Assembly (NCBI GenBank): GCA_020055645.1 | Contig: CM034548.1 | Span: 34,832,201-34,896,200 of the forward strand | From: Tomocerus qinae | Taxonomy: Eukaryota > Arthropoda > Collembola > Entomobryomorpha > Tomoceridae | Reading direction: 5' to 3' | DNA length: 64,000 nt | Shown here: positions 28,693 through 39,565 of the stretch, piece by piece | How positions within the stretch are numbered: position 1 is the first letter of the stretch | Layout: every line of letters begins with the position of its first letter | Notes under the pieces: generated by a model | Seen by the model: only the letters and a program-made list of their open reading frames with translations | The model's database searches: none | Told to the model about the DNA's origin: nothing | Translations under genes and position numbers: made by a program

Positions 28693-31161
28693 TAACTCTA
28701 CCCATTCAACTCTACCGATTCTGCTTTAGGACCTGCTCATCAAGATTTTCTTGCCGAATCAAGGACTGTCATTTAATAGAACTTAAATTGTGTAGATTTA
28801 TTGTAAAGTTAATGGATTCTTATAATGCTAATATCTTCGAAGTTTCAATTTATAGTAAGCAGAGTATTTTCTCTAGTTTATGTCCGGTGTTTTCAAATTG
28901 TGAGCGTGAATGAATATATTTGTATTAATTCCACCTGCAAAAAATTTTTTAGCAAAAGGAGACGAGAAGGTTAAGTCGTTCGTTGCCAACAGAATGCTGC
29001 TTGAAGTATGTTTTGTAATATTCAAAAATAGCTTTGTTAGATACATTCAAATGAAATATTGCAATTCCCAATAATGCCTTTTTAGTTTACATTGTCATAT
29101 TAGTTTGTTGGTAACAGAACTGAAGTTACAAATACATTGCTGAATTGTTGATAACAGTATCACTATTGGTAATTCATACATAAGTAAGGTAGTTTTTACA
29201 CACTAGTGCTTTGCTGCGATGATAAAATCGATTGCTCGACTTCTTCATGAACCTTGTCGCTTGTATAAAGATGGAATAATCTTTGACTCTTTTATAATGC
29301 TTCTTCTGGTAGTTCAATGCTATTCTACCCTTTCATTTATGATAAATGAGGAAAATAATGCAGAAATGGTATTTAAATTCAACTTGGAAACAGTAGCCCA
29401 AAATAGACGTATACAATATGTGTATGCTAATCACTCTTGATCTTTGGTGACCGGCATATGATTTGACGACAGAAATTGAAAAGATAGGCCTACGTAAAGT
29501 TACATTAAAGAAACCACAATGCGATACTTGGAAGTTAGAACTAGAGATGAATGGGATTTAGACTAGAATAAATGTTATGTTCAATCACTTTCCTTTGAGT
29601 TACTCTTCTAAATTGCCTTCTACATTTACTTACATTATTTTGATCTTTACAATTCTACGTATGTTATGAATTGTCGTAAGTCGTAGCTCATTTTATGTGC
29701 CTATTGTCAAGATGTTATGCAATGATTGTCATCCAATGGAAGAATCAAAAACATCAGTTCGTTATTGCTATTCAAAATGTAACTACATCTTCCTACATTC
29801 TCAATACTTTCTTATGAGTCAAAGGTAACAAGATAATTATAGGCAAATCACATTTCTCTTATAACCACCCTTTCAAATCTTCTAGTCGGGCACAATTCTC
29901 CCAATTTAAGTCTTAGAAAGCAAATCTTGTCTTCTCGAATGTTCTTGATGGACTACCCATTCACTGAAAAAGTGAATGATATTATACCCATTGTGGTTGT
30001 TCTTAGATTGTGGTGGAAGAGAAGCCATTTAGTTCTAGGCAGCAGGGAAACTGCACTATACAATATTTTATTGATCTTCGCTATCTATCTTTCGTTTCTC
30101 GTTTACCTCTATGTACCAATACGGACAAATAATGTCACGGCTTTTGCGACAGCTGTAAATAGTTACAATACAAAATGAGAGCTTACTTTTTTACTATTTA
30201 CCTAAGACCTAAATAGTGATATGATATGAGCGTTTGGAATAATGGGTGATGGTTCATTGTATTTCATACACACGACAGTATGTATTCATTTCTTTTCTGT
30301 ATGCCAACATATGCAGCATGGAAATAAATAATATGTATTTTAATTACTAGGTTATCTTGATTCCAAGATAATTCAACTGGACAATGTGTAAACCAAGGAA
30401 GATAGATATAATAGGTTAACCGTCTAAACAGAGATTTTACTACTGTACCTACCTATAATATAGCTAATCAAACTAATCAGCAACTTTCAGATCATTTGTA
30501 AGGCTTACTACTCCAACCGTACTACAATTCAGAAATCTACATAAACAGCATTGAATTAGGAGTGGATTATTATTACTTGTCTAGTACTGTCAATAACGGT
30601 GCCGGTATTCGGTTCATATTTTAGGCCAAAACTTTGTCTGCTATGAAAACGGCAAATGTCTGTAGGTTAGTGCAGAAAATCTACGTAATACAATTTACAT
30701 TCTTTACGGAATGTAATCTGTTTTATCAGAATATTTGGTCTTTGATGGAATATATTATTTAATTTGATTTTATAAACACTAAGCGTTGGATTTTACTTTA
30801 CACGCTACCTTTCTGACAATGATTCACCAGAATGCTAATTGAACTTTAACAGTTCTTCACGGAAAGCTGAGGTATGATGAGTAGAATATCAATCTAATCA
30901 ATTTTTCCTTTTAAATTATTAATAAAATCAGTTTATAGTTTGGTATTTGGCTTATGTAATTTTGTTATCAAAAGTTGTAAAGTGTATAAAATGTATTACA
31001 CTAGGCTTGTTTCAAACATGAAATTGTATTCTACCATAGGAGAAGAAAATTACACCTGGTGTTGGTTCCTACTTCTTAACTACATCTCAGGAACCAGAAA
31101 TCCTTCATCCTATATTTTTCAGCTCAAAAGCTATCTTTGGCAACCGTTCAAACCAATATTC

Positions 31162-31240
31162 CGTCCTGTGCATTGGGGACTTTAGTATTTACGTTTATTA
31201 TTTCGTTATACTATTGTCCTCCAGTGACACAGTGCAGAAT
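31162..31240 (+). ncRNA. Hairpin B1 (miRNA-like)
   Basis: The arms CTGTGCATTGGGGAC-TTTAGTATTTACG and CGTTATACTATTGTCCTCCAG-TGACACAG pair around the loop TTTATTATTT. It is the left-most member of family B and lies 160 bp before A5, which ties the two families into one cluster. Confidence 0.72.
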
Positions 31241-31398
31241 GTTATCCGTCCCGAAAATGAACTGGAGAAGACAATGCTCTGCTTTTGGAACTGCTCATCC
31301 AGACTGTATAGCCGAATTTGAAAACAAGACATTTGAAAACAGAAAACCAAGTCATTTTCGTGGACAATTCATTCTACCTCTGGAGGCGGATTGGTGAA

Positions 31399-31480
31399 CA
31401 GTTTTTTATGTCGCTGGATCTGTAAGTTCAAATGTTTTATATTTCATTTGACTTACAGAGTCCGGCGACAGAAGAAACTG
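31399..31480 (+). ncRNA. Hairpin A5 (miRNA-like)
   Basis: 82 nt. CAGTTTTTTATGTCGCTGGA pairs with TCCGGCGACAGAAGAAACTG, then TCTGTAAGTTCAAATG with CATTTGACTTACAGA; the loop is TTTTATATTT. Near-perfect stem of 35-36 bp. Confidence 0.8.
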
Positions 31481-31699
31481 TAACTCTACCCATTCAAGAA
31501 GTTCAACTCTGCTTTTGGAACTGCTCAGCAAGATTTTTTGCCAAATCAAGGACCATACCTCTCTCATTTGATATCAATTTAAAATTTGATGATTTGTTGT
31601 AAAGTTAATGGATTCTTATAATGTTAATTTTATCGAAGTTTCAATTTTCATTATAGGTAGCAGAATATTTTTAGTTAAAGTAAGACGTTGCCTGCAGAG

Positions 31700-32471
31700 T
31701 TGGAGATGGAAGGAAAGAAGTGGGTAAGCTGAAGAAGGGAGGTGAAGGGAGGGACATGAGGTAGAGGAGGAGGTGGATAAGGTGGAGTAGCCATTTGGAG
31801 TTTAAAATGGTTAATTTTTCTCTCCTCACTCACTCATCAACAATGGTAAGTATACAATACACTAGTATTATTATTATGTAATTTGTACAGACTGGGTTTA
31901 TATAAAATGGCTAAAATATATGTATTTTAAGATCTATCGAAAATTTGGTTTAAACCGAACCTTAACTAATGTTTACCGGAGTTGCCTTTGTCGTCCTTGT
32001 TGGCATTTTGTATGTCTGCAGGGCGAAAGAATGGCCTCTCCGAACAGTAAAACTGTTCAAGGAGTCACTGCAATAAGTTATACAATATGACTTGAGCGGT
32101 ATGTGTCTATACTACTTAATAGTGTATGTCACACTCCCATGAACATACATACTTACCTCATGTAAAGCAATCAAACTTACATGCAAGTGTATTTGAAAGC
32201 CATCAAATTGTTTTGAAATCAGGTTCGTTATAAACGAAAATTTTGGTATCTAAAAATACATATGTGCAATGTATTTTGCAAATGTCTGGTCTGTACAAAT
32301 CACATAATAATAAATCTTCTAGTGTATTGTATGCTTACAATAATGAGTGAAAAATAAAGGGGTTGTTCTAGAAAAGAAAATTCTTCGTTTTTACTGCCAC
32401 ATTAATCCTCCACCTACCACCTCTCCCTCCACCTTCCTCTTCCACCTCACACCTCTCACTCCACCTCCAAC
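31700..32471. mobile_element. Foldback element, about 770 bp, copy 1
   Basis: The ends GTTGGAG...CTCCAAC and long inner arms (31800-31960 against 32220-32370, for example caatacactag and gtaatttgtacagac against their complements) form an extended inverted repeat, with a GA-rich left end and a CT-rich right end. There is no coding capacity. The centre (about 31970-32110) is unique and has GAACAGTAAAACTGTTC. Confidence 0.7.
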
Positions 32472-32634
32472 TAATGTTTTTAAGGTACATTTAAATGACA
32501 AACTATAAACTACCTACAATCATGAGTGCCTTAAGCTGCATTTGGAACTGCCCATCAAGATGTTCATCCGAATTTGAAAATAGAAGACCGACATTCGGAG
32601 AAAATGAATGCAACCTCTGGAGCGGATTGGTCAA

Positions 32635-32717
32635 CAGTTTTTACTTTCTTTGAATGCTCTTCATTTTGTGTTGCTATTATTCATAAAATGGGGCTCATTC
32701 AATTGATGGTAACGTCT
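32635..32717 (+). ncRNA. Hairpin A6 (miRNA-like)
   Basis: Paralogue of A2: GAATGCTCTTCATTTTGTG pairs with CATAAAATGGGGCTCATTC. The outermost base pairs are weaker (GGTAACGTCT). Confidence 0.6.
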
Positions 32718-33286
32718 ATAACCCTACTTATTCGCCCATTCAAGAAGCCGCTTCAGCTTTTGGAACTGATCTTCAAGATTTTCTAGCGGAATCAAGGACA
32801 TTACCTAATTTTGTTGCAAAGTTAATGAATTATTATAATGTTAATAGTATTGAAGTGTAAATTTCATTATAGGAAGCAGAATATTTTCCCTAACTAACAA
32901 AATGAGTTACAGTTTTTATGTCTGTTGCTTTCGAATTCCGACATTGTAGATAGTATATATTTAGTATTGTATTGGTTTCCCCACAAAAATTATATTATAA
33001 CTGTAAGCAAGAAATGGTTAAATCGTGTATTATTGGTACAGATATAAGAGTTGATACTAGATACTACGCATTAGATTTTAATCTTACATGCTTCATTTCT
33101 TATAATATTTCAGGAGGACAGAATAGAAGCTGATCTTAGAAAAGTCTTCTCAGAAAGCTGATGTATCATAGTGTATGTACCATTAGATATTAGATGGCTT
33201 ACATTTTAATTAACTATACAAAATATATTATTGTAAATGTTGATTGTGTGAAAATTGTCTATTTTTCATAGAAGCTGATTGGCCTG

Positions 33287-33356
33287 CAGTTTTTCCTATC
33301 GCTGTGCAACTAGATTTGGTATGTTATCATAATATTCATTCAGCGCTATTATTAAC
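33287..33356 (+). ncRNA. Hairpin A7, degenerate
   Basis: The 5' arm CAGTTTTTCCTATCGCTGTG is intact, but the apical stem is disrupted; only CAGCGCTATTATTAACT pairs back. The same loss occurs in A15, so it predates the segmental duplication. Confidence 0.4.
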
Positions 33357-33507
33357 TTCCCATGAAAGTGTCTACTGCTATAAGAATTGTACATTAAGAT
33401 TATTTATTGCATAGTGGAAAGAAGAATCACATCAAAATGTACATATGCTTGGAAACGGAGATGTCGAGCGGTTTCTAGCGATTCTTCTCGGGAGCTGATT
33501 GGCATAC

Positions 33508-33590
33508 AGCTTTTCCTATCCCTGTGCAGCTAGTATTGGTATGTTATTATTTTCATACAATACTAGTCTGCATAGCGATAGTAAAATGCT
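33508..33590 (+). ncRNA. Hairpin A8 (miRNA-like)
   Basis: AGCTTTTCCTATCCCTGTGCAG pairs with CTGCATAGCGATAGTAAAAT(GCT), and CTAGTATTGGTATG with CATACAATACTAG. Loop TTATTATTTT; 83 nt. Confidence 0.82.
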
Positions 33591-33775
33591 ATGATCTTCC
33601 CAATCAGTCGTCAGTCGTCAACTGCTATTGGAATTGGAGTTCAAGACTATCCTACAGAATCATTGGATAACGGTAAGTGGACAGAAGAATCACTTTAAAA
33701 TATACTTGTTTATGCTTTAAAATTAAACAGATGTGGCGGAGTCTTAAGATTCTTCTCGGGAGCTGATTGGCCTAC

Positions 33776-33858
33776 AGCTTTTCCTATCTCTGTGCAACTA
33801 GTGCTGGTATGTTATTATTTTCATACAGTACTAGTCTGCATAGCGATAGTAAAATGCT
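33776..33858 (+). ncRNA. Hairpin A9 (miRNA-like)
   Basis: As A8 but the apical stem is CTAGTGCTGGTATG/CATACAGTACTAG: compared with A8, a T-A pair has become C-G on both arms. Confidence 0.82.
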
Positions 33859-34032
33859 ATAATCTTCCCAATCAGTCGTCAACTGCTATTAGAAGTGGAG
33901 ATCAAGACTATCCTACCGAATCATTGGATCACCGAAAGTGGACAGAAGAATCACATCAAAATATACATATGCTTTAAAATTAAACGGATTTGGCGGAGTC
34001 TAAAGATTCTTCACGGGAGCTGATTGGCATAC

Positions 34033-34115
34033 AGCTTTTCCTATCCCTGTGCAGCTAGTGTTGGTATGTTATTATTTTCATACAATACTAGTCTGCATAG
34101 CGATAGTAAAATGCT
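34033..34115 (+). ncRNA. Hairpin A10 (miRNA-like)
   Basis: Apical stem CTAGTGTTGGTATG/CATACAATACTAG with one G.U pair and one bulged G. Confidence 0.82.
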
Positions 34116-34289
34116 ATGATCTTCCCACTCTGTCGTCAACTGCTATTGGAATTCCACTTCAAGACTATCCTACAGTATCATTGGATAACCGAAAGTGGAT
34201 AGAAGAATCACATCAAAATATACATATGCTTGGAAATTAAACGGATGTGGCGGAGTCTAAAGTTTCTTCTCGGGAGCTGATTGGCCTAC

Positions 34290-34373
34290 AGCTTTTCCTA
34301 TCTCTGTGCAGCTAGTGCTGGTATGTTATTATTTTCATACCATGCCTAGCCTGCATAGTGATAGTAAAATGCT
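34290..34373 (+). ncRNA. Hairpin A11 (miRNA-like)
   Basis: Apical stem GCTGGTATG/CATACCATGC; the 3' arm reads CCTAGCCTGCATAGTGATAG and pairs less well in the middle than its neighbours. Confidence 0.7.
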
Positions 34374-34532
34374 ATTATCTTCCCAATCAGCCGTCAACTG
34401 CTATTGGAATTGGACTTCAAGACTTTCCTACAGAATCATTGGATAACGGAAAGAAAGAAAGAGTTGAAAATAGATGACCAACAGTTATTTTCGTGGACAA
34501 TTAAATCTACCTTTGGAAGCGAACTGGCGAAC

Positions 34533-34590
34533 AGATTTTCCTGTCGCTGGCCATGCAAGGTCACGGCTTTGCGACAACTGGAAATAGTTA
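34533..34590 (+). ncRNA. Hairpin A12, cut by the duplication junction
   Basis: CAGATTTTCCTGTCGCTGG...CATGCAAGG is a family A 5' arm, but at 34560/34561 it joins the start of duplication copy 2 (TCACGGCTTT). The junction leaves a chimeric short stem TGTCGC/GCGACA. Confidence 0.5.
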
Positions 34591-35446
34591 CAATACAAAA
34601 TGGTAGCTTACTTTTTTACTGTTTTCCTAAGACCTAAATAGTGATATGATATGAGAGTTCGGTATAATGGGTGATGGTTCATTGTATTTCATACACTCGA
34701 CAGTATGTATTTAATCATTTTCTATATGCCAACATATGCAGTATGGAAGTAAAAAAAATGCATTTTAATTAGTACGTTATTATGATTCCAAGATAATTCA
34801 ACTGGACAATTTATAAACAGAGATTTTACTACTGTACCTTTATAGCTAAACAAACTTATCAGAAACTTTAGATCATTTGCTAGGATTAATATTCCAACCT
34901 TACTACATTCAGAAACCTGCATAAACAGCATTTAATTAGGACAGGATTATTAATTGTCTACTACTGTGAATAACGGTGGCCGTGTCCGTTTCAGATTTTT
35001 GGCCAAAACTTGGTCTGCTAAAAAACGGTAAATATTTAAATAATATATTCTTTAATTTTGTTTTATAAACACTAAGCATTGGATTTTACTTTACACGCTA
35101 CCTTTCTGACAATGATTTACCAGAATGCTAATTGAACTTTAACAGTTCTTCACGGAAAGCTGCGGTATGTTGGGTAAACTATAAATTTAATCAATTTTTT
35201 CTTTTATATTATTATTAAAATCAGTTTATTGTTACGGTCTAGTTGGTTTAATGTAATTTTGTTGTCAAAAGTTGTAAAGTGTATTACACTAGGCTTGTTT
35301 TAAACATGAAATTGTATTGTACCATATAAGACAATGACGCCTGGTGTTGGCTCCTACTTCTTAACTACATCTCAGGACCCAGAAATACTTCATCATATAT
35401 TTTTCAACTCAAAAGCTATCTTTGGCAACCGTTCAAACCAATATTC

Positions 35447-35523
35447 CGTCCTGTGCATTGGGGACTTTAGTATTTACGTTTATTATTTCGTTATACTATT
35501 GTCCTCCAGTGACACAGTGCAGA
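35447..35523 (+). ncRNA. Hairpin B2 (miRNA-like)
   Basis: Near-identical copy of B1: CTGTGCATTGGGGAC...TTTACG, loop TTTATTATTT, then CGTTATACTATTGTCCTCCAG. Confidence 0.72.
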
Positions 35524-35685
35524 ATGTTATTCGTCCCGAAAATGAACTGGAGAAGACAATGCTCTGCTTTTGGAACTGCTCATCCAGACTGTATAGCCGA
35601 ATTTGAAAACAAGACATTTGAAAACAGAAAACCAACAGTCATTTTCGTGGACAAATCATTCTACCTCTGGAGGCGGATTGGTGAA

Positions 35686-35767
35686 CAGTTTTTTATGTCG
35701 CTGGATCTGTAAGTTCAAATGTTTTATATTTCATTTGGCTTACAGAGTCCGGCGATAGAAAAAACTG
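35686..35767 (+). ncRNA. Hairpin A13 (miRNA-like)
   Basis: Paralogue of A5. The 3' arm has changed to TTTGGCTTACAGAGTCCGGC and GATAGAAAAAACTG; the new bases keep pairing (G.U or Watson-Crick). Confidence 0.8.
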
Positions 35768-35983
35768 TAACTCTACCCATTCAAGAAGTTCAACTCTGCT
35801 TTTGGAACTGCTCAGCAAGATTTTTTGCCAAATCAAGGACCTTACCTCTGTCATTTAATATCAATTTAAAATGTGTTGATTTGTTGTAAAGTTAATGTAT
35901 TCTTGTAATGTTAATGTCATCGAAGTTTCAATTTTCATTGTAGGAAGCAGAGTATTTTTATTTGAAGTAAGACGGTGGTTGCA

Positions 35984-36727
35984 GAGTGTGAGGTGGAATG
36001 AGAGAAGTGAGGTGGAAAAGTTAGAAAAGGGAGGGGGAGGGAGGGACATGAGGTAGAGGAGGAGGTGGATAAGGTGGAGGAGCGATTTGGAGTTTAAAAT
36101 GGTTAATTTTTCTCTCCTCACTCACTCATCAACAATGCTAAGCATACAATACGCTTGTATTATTATTATGTAATTTGTAAGACCGAGTATATATAAAGTG
36201 GCTAGAATATATGTATTTACTCATGTTTACCGGAGTTGCCTTTGTCGTCTTTGTTGGCATTTTGTATGTCTGCAGGGCGAATGAATGGCCTCTCCGAACA
36301 GTAAAACTGTTCAGGGAGTCACTCAAGTAAGTTCTCGAGACTTGAGCGGCATGTGTCTATACTACTCAATAGTGTATGTCACACTCCCATGAACATACAT
36401 ACTTACCTCATGTAAAGCAATCAAACTTACATGCAAGTGTATTTGAAAGCCATCAAATTGTTTTGAAATCAGGTTCGTTATGGACGAAAATTATGGTATC
36501 TAAAAATACATTTATGCTATGTATTTTGCAAATGTCTGGTCTGTACAAATCATATAACATAAAATCTTCTAGTGTATTGTATGCTTACAATAGTGAGTGA
36601 AAAATAAAGGGGTGAGTCTGGATAGCAAAGTTCTTCGTTTTTACTGCCACATTACTCGTCCACCTACCACCTCTCCCTCCACCTACCTTTTCCACCTCAC
36701 CCTCACACCTCTCACTCCACCTCCAAC
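35984..36727. mobile_element. Foldback element, copy 2
   Basis: Copy of the 31700-32471 element inside the second duplication block, with the same GA-rich left and CT-rich right arms and a GAACAGTAAAACTGTTC centre. Confidence 0.7.
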
Positions 36728-36890
36728 TAATGTTTTTAAGGTACATTTAAATGACAAACTATAAACTACCTACAATCATGAGTGCCTTAAGCTGCATTTG
36801 GAACTGCCCATCAAGATGTTCATCCGAATTTGAAAATAGAAGACCGACATTCGGAGAAAATGAATGCAACCTCTGGAGCGGATTGGTCAA

Positions 36891-36972
36891 CAGTTTTTAC
36901 TTTCTTTGAATGCTCCTCATTTTGTGTTGCTATTATTCATAAAATGGGGCTCATTCAATTGATGGTAACTAC
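36891..36972 (+). ncRNA. Hairpin A14 (miRNA-like)
   Basis: Paralogue of A2/A6: GAATGCTCCTCATTTTGTG pairs with CATAAAATGGGGCTCATTC. Base CAGTTTTTAC/GGTAACTACT. Confidence 0.65.
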
Positions 36973-37467
36973 TATAACTCTACCCATTTCAGAAACCGGT
37001 TCAGCTTTTGGATCTTTGGATTTTCTAGTGGAATCAAGGACTTTACCTCTGTCATTTAATATAATTTTAAAATGTGTTGATTTGTTGCAAACTTAATGAA
37101 TTCTTATAATGTTAATAGTATTGTAGTTTAAATTTCATTGTAGGAAGCAGAGTATTTTCCCTAACTAAAAAAATGAGTTGTCAGTCGTGTCTGGTGTTTT
37201 CGTATTCTGACATTATAGATAGTATATATTTAATATTGTATTAAATGCAAACCAAAAATTGTATTCTTATAAGCAAAAAAGGTTAAATCGTGTATTAATA
37301 ATACAGATATTAAGGTTGATATTAGGTACTACACATTATATTTTAATCTTACATGCCTCTTTTCTGACCAAATTCAGGAGGACAGAATAGAAGCTGATCT
37401 TGAAAATGTTTTCTCAGAAAGCTGATTGGGTGAAAATTGTCTATTCTTCGTAGAAGCTGATTGGCCT

Positions 37468-37548
37468 GCAGTTTTTCCTATTGCTGTGCAACTAGATTTG
37501 GTATGTTATCATTATATTCATTCAGTGCTAATATTGTCTTCCCGTGAA
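37468..37548 (+). ncRNA. Hairpin A15, degenerate
   Basis: Counterpart of A7: CAGTTTTTCCTATTGCTGTG is kept but the 3' arm is eroded (CAGTGCTAATATTGTCTTCC). Confidence 0.35.
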
Positions 37549-37689
37549 AGCGTCTACTGCCATAGGAATTGTACATTAAGATTATTTATTGCATAGTGGA
37601 AAGAAGAATCACATCAAAATATACATATGCTTGGAAACGGAGATGTCGAGCGGTTTCTAAAGATTCTTCCTTACAGCTGATTGGCCTAC

Positions 37690-37772
37690 AGCTTTTCCTA
37701 TCCCTGTGCAGCTAGTGTTGGTATGTTATTATTTTCATACAATACTAGTCTGCATAGCGATAGTAAAATGCT
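37690..37772 (+). ncRNA. Hairpin A16 (miRNA-like)
   Basis: Nearly identical to A10, apical CTAGTGTTGGTATG/CATACAATACTAG. Confidence 0.82.
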
Positions 37773-37945
37773 ATGATCTTCCCACTCTGTCGTCAACTGC
37801 TATTGGAATTCCACTTCAAGACTATCCTACAGAATCATTGAATAACGGAAAGTGGACAGAAGAATCACATCAAAATATAAATATGCTTGGAATCGGAAAT
37901 GTCAAGCGGTGTCCAAAGATTCTTCTCGGGAGCTGATTGGCCTAC

Positions 37946-38028
37946 AGCTTTTCCTATCCCTGTGCAGCTAGTGTTGTTATGTTATTATTTTCATAACAAC
38001 CTAGACTACACAGGGATAGTAAAATGCT
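37946..38028 (+). ncRNA. Hairpin A17 (miRNA-like)
   Basis: Apical GTTGTTATG/CATAACAAC is perfect, and CTATCCCTGTG pairs perfectly with CACAGGGATAG. Confidence 0.85.
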
Positions 38029-38202
38029 ATGATCTTCCCAATCAGTCGGTAGCTGCTATTTGGAATTGCACCTCAAGACTATCCTACAGAATCATTGGAT
38101 AACGGAAAGTGGACAGAAGAATCACATCAAAATATACATATGCTTGAAAATTAAACGGATGTGGCGGAGTCTAAAGATTCTTCACGGCAGCTGATTGGCC
38201 TA

Positions 38203-38286
38203 CAGCTTTTCCTATCTCTGTGCAGCTAGTGCTGTTATGTTATTATTTTCATCACAGCCTAGACTACACAGGGATAGTAAAATGCT
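38203..38286 (+). ncRNA. Hairpin A18 (miRNA-like)
   Basis: Apical GCTGTTATG/CATCACAGC: the T-A pair of A17 is C-G here. CTATCTCTGTG pairs with CACAGGGATAG through one U.G. Confidence 0.85.
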
Positions 38287-38459
38287 ATGATCTTCCCACT
38301 CTGCCGTCAACTGCTATTGGAATTCCACTTCAAGACTATCCTACAGAATCATTGAATTACGGAAAGTGGACAGAAGAATGACATCAAAATATAAATATGC
38401 TTTGAATCGGAAATGTCAAGCGGTGTCCAAAGATTCTCCTCGGGAGCTGATTGGCCTAC

Positions 38460-38542
38460 AGCTTTTCCTATCCCTGTGCAGCTAGTGCTGTTATGTTATT
38501 ATTTTCATCACAGCCTAGACTACACAGGGATAGTAAAATGCT
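38460..38542 (+). ncRNA. Hairpin A19 (miRNA-like)
   Basis: As A18 apically, with CTATCCCTGTG/CACAGGGATAG perfect. Confidence 0.85.
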
Positions 38543-38717
38543 ATGATCTTCCCAATCAGTCGGCAGCTGCTATTTGGAATTGCACCTCAAGACTATCCTA
38601 CAGAATCATTGGATAACGGAAAGTGGACAGAAGAATCACATCAAAATATACATATGCTTGAAAATTAAACGGATGTGGCGGAGTCTAAAGAATCTTCACG
38701 GCCGCTGATTGGCCTAC

Positions 38718-38800
38718 AGCTTTTCCTATCTCTGTGCAGCTAGTGTTGGTATGTTATTATTTTCATAACAACCTAGTCTACATAGTGATAGTAAAATGCT
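38718..38800 (+). ncRNA. Hairpin A20 (miRNA-like)
   Basis: The arms are CTAGTGTTGGTATG and CATAACAACCTAG; one mismatch near the loop, otherwise as its neighbours. Confidence 0.78.
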
Positions 38801-38975
38801 ATGATCTTCCCAATCAGTCGTCAGCTGCTATTTGGAATTGCACCTCAAGACTATCCTACAGAAACATTGGATAACCGAAAGTGGATAGAAGAATCGCCTC
38901 AAAATATACATATGCTTGGAAATTAAACGGATGTGGCGGAGTCTAAAGATTCTTCACGGCAGCTGATTGGCCTAC

Positions 38976-39058
38976 AGCTTTTCCTATCTCTGTGCAGCTA
39001 GTGCTTGTATGTTATTATTTTCATACAGTACTAGTCTGCATAGCGATTGTAAAATGCT
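38976..39058 (+). ncRNA. Hairpin A21 (miRNA-like)
   Basis: Apical CTAGTGCTTGTATG/CATACAGTACTAG; the 3' arm has GCGATTGTAAAAT instead of GCGATAGTAAAAT. Confidence 0.78.
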
Positions 39059-39229
39059 ATGATCTTCCCAATCAGTTGTCAACTGCTTTTTGAATTGGAC
39101 TTCAAGATCCTACAGAATCATTGGATAACGGAAAGTGGATAGAAGAATCGCATCAAAATATACATATGCTTGGAAATTAAACGGATGTGGCGGGGTCTAA
39201 AGATTCTTCCCGTGAGCTGATTGGCCTAC

Positions 39230-39312
39230 AGCTTTTCCTATCTCTGTGCAGCTAGTGCTGTTATGTTATTATTTTCATAACAACCTAGTCTACATAGCGA
39301 TAGTAAAATGCT
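39230..39312 (+). ncRNA. Hairpin A22 (miRNA-like)
   Basis: Apical GCTGTTATG/CATAACAACC with one C-A mismatch; base as in the family. Confidence 0.78.
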
Positions 39313-39482
39313 ATGATCTTCCCAATCAGTCGTCAACTGCTATTTGAATTGCACTTCAAGATCCTACAGAATCATTGGATAACGGAAAGTGGAAAGAAGA
39401 ACCACATCAAAATAAACATATGCTTGGAAACGGAAATGTCGAGCGGTGTCTAAGGATTCTTCCCAGGAGCTGATTGGCCTAC

Positions 39483-39565
39483 AGCTTTTCCTATCTTTGT
39501 GCAGCTAGTGCTGGTATGTTATTATTTTCATACCAGACTAGTCTGCATAGCTATAGTAAAATGCT
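39483..39565 (+). ncRNA. Hairpin A23 (miRNA-like)
   Basis: Apical CTGGTATG/CATACCAG is perfect; the lower stem CTATCTTTGTGCAG pairs with CTGCATAGCTATAG. Confidence 0.82.

Larger units (their letters stand above)
30135..33490 (+). repeat. Segmental duplication, copy 1
   Basis: This block is repeated at 34561-37680 (offsets 4426 bp at the left end, shrinking to about 4180 bp at the right because of indels). It contains hairpin B1, A5, a foldback element, A6 and the degenerate A7, in the same order as copy 2. Confidence 0.85.
33490..34460 (+). repeat. 257-bp tandem array, first block (4 units)
   Basis: Units at about 33490, 33760, 34015 and 34273 share more than 85 percent identity by eye. Each starts GGGAGCTGATTGGC and contains one 83-nt hairpin and a 170-bp spacer (ATTGGATAACGGAAAGTGGA, ATACATATGCTT). 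Confidence 0.9.
34561..37680 (+). repeat. Segmental duplication, copy 2
   Basis: Paralogue of 30135-33490 with the same order: B2, A13, foldback element, A14, degenerate A15. Confidence 0.85.

Noticed and set aside
29219..30178. Plus-strand frames of 73 and 83 codons with hydrophobic stretches
   Set aside because: Chance frames in AT-rich sequence; no splice context, and the duplicated part at 34.56 kb does not conserve the frame.
33792..38616. Repeated small open frames such as MQLVLVCYYFHT... and ADWPTAFPIPVQ... in each 257-bp unit, which look like tandem alternative exons
   Set aside because: They run straight through the hairpin arms. Pairing is preserved by compensatory changes, whereas the reading frame is broken in many copies, and no consistent donor and acceptor pair flanks the units.
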